DNA from: JABWBD01 sp040768665
GTDB taxonomy: Bacteria; Planctomycetota; Planctomycetia; Pirellulales; Thermoguttaceae
Assembly: GCA_040768665.1 (NCBI GenBank)
Contig: JAXGMN010000059.1
Span: 1 to 64,000 of the forward strand
Length of the DNA: 64,000 bases
Direction: 5' to 3'
Shown: piece by piece, positions 36,127 to 45,521 of the stretch
Numbering within the stretch: the stretch's first letter is position 1
Layout: each line of letters opens with the position of its first letter
Position numbers and translations under genes: made by a program
The notes under the pieces: model-generated
What the model was told of the DNA's origin: nothing
Database searches by the model: none
Seen by the model: the letters and a program-made list of their open reading frames with translations, nothing else

Positions 36127-37173
36127 CTATTGCTTCCCGGACAGATCGACGATCGCTTTGATTACTCCGTCCTGATAGGCCGCCACCAATTCGAATGCTT
36201 CTTGGATTCGATCCAGGGGAAAATGGTGCGTGAGCAGAGGCGAGGCATCGACCACTCCTTCGCTCACCAGGCGGATTGCCGGCGCGATACAGCCCTTTTG
36301 CCGCCGAACGTTCTTGAATGTAAGTTCCTTGCGGCGCATCGTGTGGATGTTAAAGCTGATCGCCGATTGGCCGGGGATCCCGACCAGAACGAGCGTTCCG
36401 CCCGGCGTGAGCATCCTCTGGGCCTGCGCGATGCACGCCGGATCGCCGGAACACTCGAAGACCACGTCCAGCCCGCGCGGCTCCTTCTCGAGGATCGCTT
36501 CGACGACGTCGTCGCGTTGCGGATTGCCGGTCCAGTCGGCTCCGCACCGGCCGGCGGTGTCCAGACGCCGGTCGATCAGATCGGTCACATAAACGGTCGC
36601 GGGCGCCGTCGCCTTGACGCACAACAACACGCTCAATCCGATCGGCCCCGCCCCGAGCACCGCCACGCGGGCGGCCGGGCAGATCTCGCCCAGCCGCACC
36701 GAATACAGACCGATCGAGAGCGGTTCGACCAGCGCGGCCTCTTCCATTGACATCGAGTCCGGCACACGCAGGCAATTGTCGGCGGGCACCAGGATCCGAT
36801 CGGCTGCCGCACCCGGTGCTTCGCCGGGGCCGCCGAGGAACCGGAGATTCCGGCACGTGTTCACCCGCCCGGCATCGCACTGGTCGCACCGCCCGCAGAC
36901 GATCGCCGGATCGACCGCCACGCGGTCTCCGGGCTGCAGGCGTTCGACACCGTTGCCGACCTCGACCACCGTCCCGGCGCACTCGTGGCCCAGCGTTGCC
37001 GGAAAGTCGAGGATCTGATCGCCGATCCGTCCATCGGTGAAGTAGTGGACGTCCGACCCGCACACGCCCAGCCGATCCACTCGCAAGAGGACGTCGTCCG
37101 GCCGCTGAATCTTCGGCTCCGGCTCCTCGCGGATGTCAATGGTTCTCAAACTGGTGAAATAGGCGACTCGCAT
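36127..37173 (-). CDS. Zinc-dependent medium-chain alcohol/polyol dehydrogenase
   Basis: A 348-aa MDR family enzyme, sorbitol/threonine-dehydrogenase-like. Catalytic zinc: Cys in RLGVCGSD and GHECAG. Structural zinc lobe: CGRCDQCDAGRVNTC. NAD-binding fold: VLGAGPIGLSVLL. ATG 37173 is used, since the longer frame adds no family sequence. Substrate is unknown. It lies upstream of the Tat phosphoesterase in one direction and just after the TOPRIM-like gene. Confidence 0.88.
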   Translation of the reverse strand: MRVAYFTSLRTIDIREEPEPKIQRPDDVLLRVDRLGVCGSDVHYFTDGRIGDQILDFPATLGHECAGTVVEVGNGVERLQPGDRVAVDPAIVCGRCDQCDAGRVNTCRNLRFLGGPGEAPGAAADRILVPADNCLRVPDSMSMEEAALVEPLSIGLYSVRLGEICPAARVAVLGAGPIGLSVLLCVKATAPATVYVTDLIDRRLDTAGRCGADWTGNPQRDDVVEAILEKEPRGLDVVFECSGDPACIAQAQRMLTPGGTLVLVGIPGQSAISFNIHTMRRKELTFKNVRRQKGCIAPAIRLVSEGVVDASPLLTHHFPLDRIQEAFELVAAYQDGVIKAIVDLSGKQ

Positions 37174-37184
37174 GGGAGATCCAA

Positions 37185-37841
37185 TTAGAACAGAGGGCGA
37201 ATCCATCGGTCAACTTCGGCGGCAAACGGGGCGAAACCGAGCGGACAGCGGCTGGACAACAGGGTTGTGTCCTTGATTGCGGAGGCGATCTTGTCTTTCA
37301 CGTCTGCCGATAGCTCAGCCTTCGTGCCGCCAGCTAGTTGCACCAGGACGGTCTTTGGATTTCGGCGTCGATCGTGTTGCGGCGCCGGCAACTCTTCGGG
37401 CTGTTCGAGTATCTGCGGCAACGATGCAAGACTCAGCGCCCGTTGTATCGCGGACGCGTCTGCCAACAGCCAGGCTTCGATGCAAGGATGTGCGATACCG
37501 ATTGCCATGGGAAAATCGGGGAACTCGCAATCGCGTCCCTTGCTCAGCGCTTCCCGCTTCGTTTTCAGTTCGCCCTCCGAGTCGACCACGAATACCACGC
37601 CTGCCGTTGCTCGATTGTACTTCGCCTGGCGCTTAGCAAAGCGGACCTTCTGCCAGAGCCCCTTTCCCTGCAGGAACAGGGTCGACCGTCGCTTGACGAG
37701 CATGCGGTGCGGTTTCCCGCAAAGCATGTACAAGAGGATGGGCACGACTCCCGACGCAGGGCGTTCCGTCTTTGCAGATTGGCCGACGTCCGTCTTGCCT
37801 TCCCCGATAATCTCGATTACGACGTCTGCTTCAGGGCTCAC
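37185..37841 (-). CDS. DUF4276/TOPRIM-like protein paired with an ATPase
   Basis: A 218-aa protein. EGKTD near the N-terminus (Glu14) followed by VVFVVDSEGE (Asp87, Glu89) is the E…DxD-like pattern of TOPRIM nuclease/primase folds, as in the DUF4276 group. It overlaps the end of the ATPase by 11 bases, and AGGAGG within the ATPase gene precedes GTG 37841, so it is translationally coupled. Such ATPase/TOPRIM pairs are seen in anti-phage systems (PARIS-type AAA15 with a TOPRIM partner, OLD-like systems). Which system this is cannot be read from sequence alone. Nuclease activity is inference. Confidence 0.6.
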   Translation of the reverse strand: MSPEADVVIEIIGEGKTDVGQSAKTERPASGVVPILLYMLCGKPHRMLVKRRSTLFLQGKGLWQKVRFAKRQAKYNRATAGVVFVVDSEGELKTKREALSKGRDCEFPDFPMAIGIAHPCIEAWLLADASAIQRALSLASLPQILEQPEELPAPQHDRRRNPKTVLVQLAGGTKAELSADVKDKIASAIKDTTLLSSRCPLGFAPFAAEVDRWIRPLF

Positions 37842-39069
37842 CAAAGAGTTCCTCCTCGCTCAGGTTATACCACAGCTCGCCGAGAAAGAACTCACCGCCG
37901 GCCAGTCGCTCGCGGATGTTGGGCGCGTCGCGGAGAGGGCGAGCCCGCACCGGAGCATCCGGCCTGCCCGGTTCTCGACTGAGGAACGTGACCTCCTCCG
38001 GCTCAAAGTAGCTCAATACATAAGGGGAGTGGGTGGTAAGAATGATCTGAGGAAACGGGAGCCCATCACGCCGGTGGACGAGTTGCTTCAGGATCGAGAT
38101 GACCTCTTCAAGACGTTTCGGATAGATTCCATTCTCCGGCTCCTCGATCAACAGCAGGTTCGGTGGATCCGGAAGGTGCGCAAGGGCCAAGAAACCAAGG
38201 AGGAGAACGGCTCCGTCCGAAGCGTGCTGGGCGCGGATCGTACCGCCGTCGCTGGTTTCGAAGTAGATTCCTTTTCCAGATGCCCGATCGGCAACGGGTA
38301 CACCGCTTTGATCGATTGTGCGCCTAAGCGCATTCTCAGACTCGATTCGCACCCTCGTAAATTGCGGATAGCGCGCGCAGAACTCGCGCCGCAGGCGAAT
38401 AAAAGACTCAGCGTCATAACCGAGTATATCGTCCAATACAGTAGGCAAGCCAAAACCATCATAGTCCATTCGAAAGCGTCTGTGGGGATCGATCGCGGCA
38501 GGCGTCGCCATCGCTTTCGCTTCGAGGACGTAATGATGCGCCGGTTTAAGGGCATCCACGATCATGTGGAGTTCTGGCTCAGGTCTGATCACAGGCGGTG
38601 CCGAAAATCCGAGTTTCCAGCGACGTATGGCGGTTTCATCGTATTGCCCCTTCGGCAAGATTTCCCGGCGTTCGCCATGGACTTCGATCCACTCCCCCCG
38701 CGTCTGACACCGCGATCCCTGTAGAGGAAAATCGACGGCAAAGCCATATCGCACGGCTGACGTAGTTGAATCTGTGTGCACGGATACCGAATCCCATTCT
38801 CCCCAGAGTTCGACGTCTGCCGATTCACTCTGGTGAAGAACAAGCTCACGTCCATTCCACGGACGCGGGAATATGCTGCGCAGGTCCAGTTCTGCGCTGG
38901 AACAATAAGCTGCCATCGCCTCCAGGAGACTCGTTTTTCCCGCGTCATTCTGACCAATCAGCACGTGGATCGGCGTCAGCGGAATATCAATCTCGCCCAG
39001 GCACTTGTAGCGTTTCACTCCGAATCGCGAGAGATACATGGCATTCGCTTTGGATACCGAGGCCGCCAT
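37831..39069 (-). CDS. AAA15/AAA21-type (RecF/OLD-like) ATPase
   Basis: A 412-aa ABC-like ATPase. Walker A GQNDAGKT (39-46), an ASDGAVLLLG signature-like segment near 283, Walker B LLLIEEPENG (305-314) and the H-loop TTHSPYVL (His347). The middle region lacks a TOPRIM domain, which is instead encoded by the next gene. OLD, RecF and PARIS AriA ATPases share this build. GC content is visibly lower than in neighbouring genes, suggesting transfer. It begins nine bases after the fucosidase stop on the same strand, an odd place for a defence module. Confidence 0.8.
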   Translation of the reverse strand: MAASVSKANAMYLSRFGVKRYKCLGEIDIPLTPIHVLIGQNDAGKTSLLEAMAAYCSSAELDLRSIFPRPWNGRELVLHQSESADVELWGEWDSVSVHTDSTTSAVRYGFAVDFPLQGSRCQTRGEWIEVHGERREILPKGQYDETAIRRWKLGFSAPPVIRPEPELHMIVDALKPAHHYVLEAKAMATPAAIDPHRRFRMDYDGFGLPTVLDDILGYDAESFIRLRREFCARYPQFTRVRIESENALRRTIDQSGVPVADRASGKGIYFETSDGGTIRAQHASDGAVLLLGFLALAHLPDPPNLLLIEEPENGIYPKRLEEVISILKQLVHRRDGLPFPQIILTTHSPYVLSYFEPEEVTFLSREPGRPDAPVRARPLRDAPNIRERLAGGEFFLGELWYNLSEEELFGEP

Positions 39070-39078
39070 CGCACACCT

Positions 39079-40728
39079 CTACTTTCCCGTGAATATCTTC
39101 ACATCTCCGAAAAGCGTGATCCGCGGATGCTTTACGACCGCGCGGTACTGATACGCCTGTTCCGGTTTCACCCCATCGAGCTGGATCTTGTACGTCCCGG
39201 GCTCGGTCTGCCCGCTCCGCTCGGTGTCGTGCCACGGATCGGCCGTAGCCAACGGCTCAGTCGAATCATGTCGAAGGCGATACTGGAAGCCGACCTCCAC
39301 TGACCTCGCATCACCCAGACGGATCAACTCCCCCGCCAATACAACCTTTCCGCCGGGCACCGCCGCGGCCGATTTCGTCTGCACGGCCGGCGGCAGAACC
39401 GCCGGATGGGCGTCGGTAATCTTCACGACCACCGGATTCGGCCATTTCCGATCATTGTAGATCCGCTGGGCCCGCATCGCCGAAATGTGCAGCCCCTGCT
39501 CGTCCTGGTGCCACCGGACGCCTGGGTCGACATTCGGCTGGTACTCCAGCACCTTTCCGTTCTGGCCGAGCACACTCACTTTAGCCGACTTGCCGGCCTT
39601 GACCGACTCCAGCGTGATTTTCCGCCGCGTGCCCCAGGCCCAGTTCGGCTGCGTGACGATGGCATAGACCATGTTCTCGCCCCGGCGTTTCGTGAACCAG
39701 ATCGTGTCTTCGTTGGTCACGATCCAGGGCTCCACGTCGCAAACCGACTCGCCGTTGATGAAATTCCAAAGGGCCACTTCCCGGATCCGCTCTTCCTGTT
39801 CGATCGGCAACTCGCCGTCCGGTTTCGGCCCGAGGTTCAACAGCAGGTTTCCGCCCTTGGCCCGCGTCTCGATGAGAACCTCGATCACCTCCGTGCCCGA
39901 CTTGTAGTGCTCGTTGGTCGGCTTGTATTGCCACTGGGTGCCCATCGTCATACACGCCTCCCACGGCCCCTCCAACGGCACACTGGGAATGTACTGCTCG
40001 GGTGTCTTCATCGCCCCACGCGTGACCACAATCTCCGACTGAAGCTCCCAGCACAACTCCCGGATCCCCTCCGCCGGACCGTCGATGAAGAAGACGTCGA
40101 TCGGTCCGTAGTTTGTCAGCAACTCTCGGACCTGGGCGAGGTTGTGCTCCATGAGCGGCTTGTTGTTCAGCGGGGAGGCTTCCGGACGGACGCGGCTGAT
40201 CAGCGTCCCCTGGCAGTGCAGGAACCAGAAATCGTCGGGCGAGAAGTAGAACCCCACCGCAATCCCCCGCTTGCGCAACGCCGCGACAAGCAGTCGCGTG
40301 ACATCCTTGCCGTAGGGGGTGTTGGTGATCCCGAAATCGGTCGTCGCCGTCTCGAACATGCAGAAGCCCGAGTGGTGCTTGGTCGTAAAGACGACATATT
40401 TGCAGCCCGATCGCACGAACAGGTCGGCCCACGACTGCGGGTCGAAGTGCTTTGGATTGAACGTTTTCGGCAGATCCTCGAAATACCGGCGGCAGTAGTC
40501 CTCGTCGGCGCCGACGAGAGAGTGGCTGATCACCGAGCCAAGCTGGCTGTCGACACTCCAGTGGATAAACAGCCCGAAGCCGAGGCCGGCAAACCACTCG
40601 ACGCGCTCCGGCTTATTCCCGAGGGCCGTTTGCTCATTGACCTCGGCAAGCTGCGCGCGGGCAAAAGGTACGCTGGCGACCAGGACGAGGCCAAACATTG
40701 TCAAGAATGGAAATCGTTGCGACATCAT
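39079..40728 (-). CDS. Secreted alpha-L-fucosidase (GH29)
   Basis: A 549-aa exported enzyme. A signal peptide (FPFLTMFGLVLVASVPFARA) is followed by the GH29 barrel: FGLFIHW near the N-terminus, FTTKHHSGFCMFET, and the DVFFIDGPAEG segment where the nucleophile Asp is expected. A beta-sandwich domain occupies the C-terminus. It releases alpha-L-fucose from glycans or sulfated fucans, acting outside the cytoplasm. ATG 40728 follows GAGGAA by eight bases; the longer frame would translate a repeat element. Substrate linkage unknown. Confidence 0.9.
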   Translation of the reverse strand: MMSQRFPFLTMFGLVLVASVPFARAQLAEVNEQTALGNKPERVEWFAGLGFGLFIHWSVDSQLGSVISHSLVGADEDYCRRYFEDLPKTFNPKHFDPQSWADLFVRSGCKYVVFTTKHHSGFCMFETATTDFGITNTPYGKDVTRLLVAALRKRGIAVGFYFSPDDFWFLHCQGTLISRVRPEASPLNNKPLMEHNLAQVRELLTNYGPIDVFFIDGPAEGIRELCWELQSEIVVTRGAMKTPEQYIPSVPLEGPWEACMTMGTQWQYKPTNEHYKSGTEVIEVLIETRAKGGNLLLNLGPKPDGELPIEQEERIREVALWNFINGESVCDVEPWIVTNEDTIWFTKRRGENMVYAIVTQPNWAWGTRRKITLESVKAGKSAKVSVLGQNGKVLEYQPNVDPGVRWHQDEQGLHISAMRAQRIYNDRKWPNPVVVKITDAHPAVLPPAVQTKSAAAVPGGKVVLAGELIRLGDARSVEVGFQYRLRHDSTEPLATADPWHDTERSGQTEPGTYKIQLDGVKPEQAYQYRAVVKHPRITLFGDVKIFTGK

Positions 40729-40760
40729 AGGATGGATTCCTCGGACTGAGCGATCCTCGA

Positions 40761-40883
40761 GTAGCCGTTCATGGGGTGGAAGAGAATGGGACAGGTCCAT
40801 GTTTTCGGCCGACGTCTTTGACGCCAAGATACTCGAACTGGCCGAAAAATGGACCAGTCCCCGGCCGCCCCATGAACGGTTAC
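40761..40883. repeat. Family A palindromic element, reference copy
   Basis: A 123-base element: GTAGCCGTTCATGGGGTGG, then GGGACAGGTCCATGTTTTCGG, centre GACGTCTTTGACGCCAAGATA, and the mirrored arm with CCGAAAAATGGACCAGTCCCC and CATGAACGGTTAC. Nearly identical in its core to the copies at 50.8, 54.5 and 63.9 kb. It lies 5' of the fucosidase gene. Confidence 0.95.
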
Positions 40884-41306
40884 CAGACGGCGTAGCAAGT
40901 TCATCGATGTCTCTCCAGCCGTAGTCGATCTTTGTCAGGTTCGTAGCGCCACCAATATACAGAATCTTGCCGTGCCTGTCCGCACATCAGACCAGTATAG
41001 CTCTGAGGAGCAGCGTCGAGCGGCCCCTCCGCCGGGTTTGCCGGACGCTGCATCCCACGTATCTTGCAGTGCGGCGATTTGTCCGGCCCCCGGTGCGAAG
41101 GCTGCGACTCAGAGGGGCTGCGAGTCTTTTTCCGTGCTGCTTCTGCCGCAAAGCCGGATTCGGCGAGAGGTTCGGATTCGTTGGATGGGGGCTCGGGAAA
41201 ACGACCAGACCGCAAGCTCGTTGCGTGCGGTATAGAATTCTCCAGCGGGCTCGCCCGCGAAACACTTCGCCGCGTGACCGAAATGTCCGCAGAGGGAGAT
41301 CGTGCA
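40884..41306. other. Gap between divergent genes
   Basis: About 420 bases upstream of the HAD/trehalose-phosphatase gene. No gene or repeat was recognised. The promoters of two divergent transcripts must lie here and in the adjoining 40729-40760. Confidence 0.4.
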
Positions 41307-42893
41307 ATGGACGAAATGTCGGGAGTGAGTATCAACGGGGTCCCTGTCGACGCGGTGATTCTCGATCTGGACGGCGTCATCACGCGGACCGCCAGGGTCC
41401 ACGCCAGTGCCTGGAAGCAGATGTTCGATGAGTATCTCGGCAAGAGGGCGCGCGAGCGGGATGAGAAGTTCCGGCCGTTCAACATCGTCGAAGACTACGG
41501 GAAGTATGTCGACGGGATGCCGCGTTACGACGGCGTTCGGACGTTCCTTGCATCCCGCGACATCGAATTGCCCCGCGGCACCGCCAACGATCCGCCGGAC
41601 GCAGAAACGGTGTGCGGGTTGGGAAACCGGAAGAACGTCCTCTTCCACGAATTGCTCGAGCAGGGCGGCGTCGAGGTCTTCGACGACGCGGTCGAGCAGA
41701 TCGAAGCCTGGCGACAACGGGGACTGGCCACGGCCGTCGTGTCGTCGAGCAAGAACTGCAAAAAGATACTCCGGATCGCGGGTCTCATGCACCTGTTCGA
41801 TACGCAGGTCGACGGCGTCGAAGCGGCCCAACAGAAACTCCCCGGCAAACCCGCGCCGGATACGTTCTTGAAAGCCGCCGAGCAGCTCAAGCTGGATCCC
41901 GCGCGTGCCGTGGTGGTCGAGGACGCGGTTGCGGGCGTCCAAGCGGGCCGGGCGGGCAACTTCGGGCTCGTGGTCGGCGTTGCCCGCAAAGAGAGCCAGG
42001 TCGCGGCACTGGGTGAAAACGGCGCCGATGTCGTCGTTCGGGATCTCAGGGAACTCTCCTCGGAAGGAATCACGACGCCCGATCCCCAGCGGCTCCGGCT
42101 GCCGCCCTCGGCGGTGGAACACCGCGACAAAATTGCCGACTCCCTGGCAGACCGCCGTCCGGCCGTGTTTCTGGACTACGACGGAACGCTCACTCCGATC
42201 GTGCCCGATCCTGCGGCCGCCAGGCTGGAGCCGGCGGTTCGCGAATTGCTCAACTCGCTGTCGAAGCTCTGCAGCCTGGCGATCGTCAGCGGTCGCGATC
42301 TCGGGGACGTCAAGCGGCTTGTGGGACTGGATAACCTGGTCTACGCCGGCAGCCACGGGTTTGAGATCGTCGGCCCCGGCGGGCTGCATATGGAGCACGA
42401 AGAGGGCACTCGCCGCCTGCCCGACCTGGACGCCGCCGAAGAGAAACTCCGACAGCGGCTCCGTACCGTTCCGCGAGCGGCCGTCGAGCGGAAGCGGTTT
42501 GCCGTGGCCATTCATTTCCGCAACGTCGATGAGGGCCGCGTCGGCGAGGTCGAGCATGCCGTAGACGAAGTGCACCGCAGCTATCCGTCGCTCCGCAAAC
42601 GCGGCGGTAAGAAGATCTTCGAGCTCCAGCCCAATATCGAGTGGCATAAGGGAAAGGCCGTGCTCTGGCTGTTGGACACCCTCGGGTTGGACAAACCCGA
42701 CGTGATTCCGTTCTACCTGGGCGACGACGTGACCGACGAAGACGCGTTTCAAGCGCTGGCCGAACGCGGCATCGGCATCCTGGTCGGACAACCGACCGTT
42801 CCAACCGCGGCGTCGTATTGGCTTGCCGACCCGGCCGACGTGAAGCCGTTCCTCGAAGAAATGATCGACCTGTTGAGCAAGAAAGCGCAATGA
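41307..42893 (+). CDS. HAD beta-phosphoglucomutase-like / trehalose-6-phosphate phosphatase fusion
   Basis: A 528-aa protein with two HAD modules. The first (about 12-250) has the nucleophile motif DLDGV (Asp20), a cap, SSSKNCKK and VVEDAVAGVQAG, as in beta-phosphoglucomutase. The second (about 280-525) has DYDGTLTPIV (Asp290), GLDNLVYAGSHGFE and DDVTDEDAF, as in OtsB. ATG 41307 was chosen for the GAGGGAG seven bases upstream. It overlaps the GH65 gene by four bases (ATGA). Together they give the same three-part architecture as mycobacterial OtsB1 (HAD-phosphatase-GH65), here in two genes. The likely role is trehalose or kojibiose-type disaccharide metabolism. Confidence 0.85.
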   Translation: MDEMSGVSINGVPVDAVILDLDGVITRTARVHASAWKQMFDEYLGKRARERDEKFRPFNIVEDYGKYVDGMPRYDGVRTFLASRDIELPRGTANDPPDAETVCGLGNRKNVLFHELLEQGGVEVFDDAVEQIEAWRQRGLATAVVSSSKNCKKILRIAGLMHLFDTQVDGVEAAQQKLPGKPAPDTFLKAAEQLKLDPARAVVVEDAVAGVQAGRAGNFGLVVGVARKESQVAALGENGADVVVRDLRELSSEGITTPDPQRLRLPPSAVEHRDKIADSLADRRPAVFLDYDGTLTPIVPDPAAARLEPAVRELLNSLSKLCSLAIVSGRDLGDVKRLVGLDNLVYAGSHGFEIVGPGGLHMEHEEGTRRLPDLDAAEEKLRQRLRTVPRAAVERKRFAVAIHFRNVDEGRVGEVEHAVDEVHRSYPSLRKRGGKKIFELQPNIEWHKGKAVLWLLDTLGLDKPDVIPFYLGDDVTDEDAFQALAERGIGILVGQPTVPTAASYWLADPADVKPFLEEMIDLLSKKAQ

Positions 42894-45307
42894 GCACGAG
42901 AGAGACGACCGACTGGAAATTGATCTATTCCGGATGGGATCCCGACCAGCAGCCGCTCCGCGAGGCGCTGTGCACGCTGGGCAACGGCAACTTTGCCACG
43001 CGCGGCGCGTTCGAAGAATCCCGCGCCGGCGGTCCGCACTACCCGGGTACCTATCTCGCCGGCGGCTATAACCGGCTCGAATCCGAGGTTGCGGGCCGCG
43101 TGATCGAAAACGAAGACCTGGTCAATTGGCCCAACTGGCTCGTGCTGAAGTTTCGGATCGACGGCGGCGAGTGGATCGACATCGAGCGGGTCGAATTGCT
43201 GGAGTTCCGCCAGGAATTGGACGTCCGGCGCGGCGTGCTGGATCGGACGGTCCGGTTCCGCGACCGTGACGGCAACGTATCCACGCTTGAGATCCGCCGC
43301 ATCGTCGATATGGCGCATCCGCACCGGGCAGCCATTCACTGGTCCCTGACTCCGGAAAACTGGTCCGGCCGGATCGAGATCCACTCGGCGCTGGACGGCA
43401 CGGTGAAGAACGATGGGGTCGCCAGGTATCGGCAGCTTGCCGGCCAGCACCTCGAGCCCGAAGACAGCGGCGAGATCGACGAAGACGGCATCTTCCTGGT
43501 CGTCCAGACCACGCAGTCGCGAATCCGCATGGCACAGGCCGCCCGTACTCGGGTCTTTTCCGGCGACGAGCTCGCTCAGCACGCGCGCCACGTCGTAAAA
43601 CGCCGGAACTACATCGCTCACGAAATTCACTGCGAGGCCGAGCAGGGCAAGACGCTCCGGGTGGAAAAAGTGCTCGGCCTTTACGTATCCGGCGATCGGG
43701 CCATGTCCGAGCCGCTGTTGGCTGCAACGAAATTGATCCGCCGCGCCCCGTCCTTTCGCGACATGCTGACCGCCCACGTGCGCCACTGGTCTCATCTTTG
43801 GGACCGCTGCGATATCGATCTCGCCACCGACAGCCGTGCGCAGTTCATCCTGCGGCTGCACATCTTCCATCTCCTTCAGACCACGTCGATGAACACCGTC
43901 GATATCGACGTCGGCGTGCCGGCCCGCGGCTGGCACGGCGAGGCCTACCGGGGCCACATCTTCTGGGACGAACTCTTCATCTTCCCCTTTTTGAACCTGC
44001 GGATCCCCGAACTGACCCGCTCGCTGTTGATGTATCGCTACCGGCGGCTTCCCGAAGCCCGGCACGCGGCCGCCGAATTGGGCTACCGCGGCGCAATGTT
44101 CCCATGGCAAAGCGGGAGCGACGGGCGGGAAGAGAGCCAAGTGCTGCACCTGAACCCCAAGTCGGGCCGTTGGGTTCCCGACAACACCTACCGCCAGCGC
44201 CACGTCAACGCCGCCATCGCCCGGAATGTCTGGCAGTACTACCAGGCGACTGACGATATGGAGTTTCTCTCCTTCTTCGGCGCCGAGATGATCATCGAAA
44301 TCGCACGGTTCTGGGCCAGCTTTGCCGTCTACAATCCCGACCGGGACCGGTATGAATTGCAGGATGTCGTGGGGCCCGACGAGTTCCATACCAAGTACCC
44401 CGACCGCGATGAACTCGGCCTGAATAACAATGCATACACAAATGTCTTGGCCGTGTGGACGATCCAATGCGCCTCCTCGGTTCTCGACCGATTGGCCGAT
44501 GACCGACGCGCAGAACTCCTCGCGGACCTCCAGATCGACGAAGAGGAAACCAGGTGGTGGAATGAGGTCGGCCAGAAGATGTTCATCCCTTTCCACGACG
44601 ACGGCATCATCAGCCAGTTCGAAGGCTACGGAGAACTCAAGGAATTCGACTGGGAGGGCTACCGCAAGAAGTACGGCGATATCCAACGACTCGACCGCAT
44701 CCTCGAGGCCGAGGGCGACGACGTCAACCGCTACAAGGCGGGCAAGCAGGCCGACGTCCTCATGCTCTTCTACCTCTTCTCCGCCGACGAACTGCAACAG
44801 TTGTTCGAGCATATGGGCTACCAGTTCGATCCGGAATTCATCCCCCGAAACGTCCAGTACTACCTGCAGCGCACTTCCCACGGTTCGACGCTCAGCCGTA
44901 TTGTCCATTCCTGGGTCCTCGCTCGCTCGCACCGGGAACGGGCGTGGGGATTGTTCAAGCAAGCATTGGAAAGCGACATCGCGGACATTCAGGGGGGAAC
45001 CACCTCGGAAGGGATCCACCTGGGGGCAATGGCCGGCACCGTGGATCTCATCCAGAGGGGCCACACCGGCATCGAGATGCGCGACGACGTGCTCTGGCTC
45101 AATCCCTGTCTGCCCGACGAACTCTCCCAACTCCGCTTGCGAATCCGGTATCGGGCCCATTGGCTGGGGCTTCAGGTCGATCACAAAAACCTCGTGGTCT
45201 CCTTCGGCAAGAGCTGGCCGCAGCCTGCCAGCATCGGCTTCCGCGGAAGGGTTTATACTGCCGAGCAGGGGGACGAGTTGCGATTCCCGCTCGACGGATG
45301 CGATTGA
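42890..45307 (+). CDS. Glycoside hydrolase family 65 (disaccharide phosphorylase-like)
   Basis: An 805-aa GH65 protein: N-terminal beta-sandwich (about 1-270), helical linker, (alpha/alpha)6 barrel and C-terminal beta domain. The catalytic Glu is E498 in VVGPDEFHTKYPD; RGHIFWDELFIFPF is the conserved barrel entry. GH65 enzymes are mostly trehalose, maltose or kojibiose phosphorylases. With the HAD/beta-phosphoglucomutase protein upstream, a phosphorylase giving beta-glucose-1-phosphate is plausible. Start ATG is inside the previous stop. No signal peptide, so it is cytoplasmic. Confidence 0.88.
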   Translation: MSTRETTDWKLIYSGWDPDQQPLREALCTLGNGNFATRGAFEESRAGGPHYPGTYLAGGYNRLESEVAGRVIENEDLVNWPNWLVLKFRIDGGEWIDIERVELLEFRQELDVRRGVLDRTVRFRDRDGNVSTLEIRRIVDMAHPHRAAIHWSLTPENWSGRIEIHSALDGTVKNDGVARYRQLAGQHLEPEDSGEIDEDGIFLVVQTTQSRIRMAQAARTRVFSGDELAQHARHVVKRRNYIAHEIHCEAEQGKTLRVEKVLGLYVSGDRAMSEPLLAATKLIRRAPSFRDMLTAHVRHWSHLWDRCDIDLATDSRAQFILRLHIFHLLQTTSMNTVDIDVGVPARGWHGEAYRGHIFWDELFIFPFLNLRIPELTRSLLMYRYRRLPEARHAAAELGYRGAMFPWQSGSDGREESQVLHLNPKSGRWVPDNTYRQRHVNAAIARNVWQYYQATDDMEFLSFFGAEMIIEIARFWASFAVYNPDRDRYELQDVVGPDEFHTKYPDRDELGLNNNAYTNVLAVWTIQCASSVLDRLADDRRAELLADLQIDEEETRWWNEVGQKMFIPFHDDGIISQFEGYGELKEFDWEGYRKKYGDIQRLDRILEAEGDDVNRYKAGKQADVLMLFYLFSADELQQLFEHMGYQFDPEFIPRNVQYYLQRTSHGSTLSRIVHSWVLARSHRERAWGLFKQALESDIADIQGGTTSEGIHLGAMAGTVDLIQRGHTGIEMRDDVLWLNPCLPDELSQLRLRIRYRAHWLGLQVDHKNLVVSFGKSWPQPASIGFRGRVYTAEQGDELRFPLDGCD

Positions 45308-45310
45308 TCG

Positions 45311-45408
45311 AAGGCTATCCGGAAACGGGGACAGGCACCCTGCATCTTGGACGATCCTCGGTCTCTAACACACAACATCCGGGAGCCAGTTCCCGTTTCC
45401 GGCTGGCC
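45311..45408. repeat. Family B palindromic element
   Basis: AAGGCTATCCGGAAACGGGGACAGGCACC … GGAGCCAGTTCCCGTTTCCGG, about 98 bases, directly after the GH65 stop. Its position would let it act as a 3'-end structure. The ends resemble family C (CTATCC). Confidence 0.88.
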
Positions 45409-45521
45409 TCTTGCCTTGACACTCGCCCGCCGGGTTGCCGAAAATAGGGTTATTCAACCTGGAGCCCTTCCATGGGGGGACAGATAAAGAGTTCCCACCT
45501 CAAGCTACAGAAAGAGCAACC

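Noticed and set aside
40729..40827. N-terminal extension of the fucosidase (SKTSAENMDLSHSLPPHER…)
   Set aside because: It is a translation of the family A repeat; the signal peptide starts at ATG 40728.
41109..42890. 593-codon minus-strand frame opposite the HAD/trehalose-phosphatase gene
   Set aside because: Antisense shadow; the plus strand carries two complete HAD motif sets.
42749..45184. 811-codon minus-strand open frame opposite the GH65 gene
   Set aside because: A GC-rich shadow frame. The plus-strand protein has full GH65 motifs; the antisense product is rich in His, Arg, Pro and Gln without any domain.
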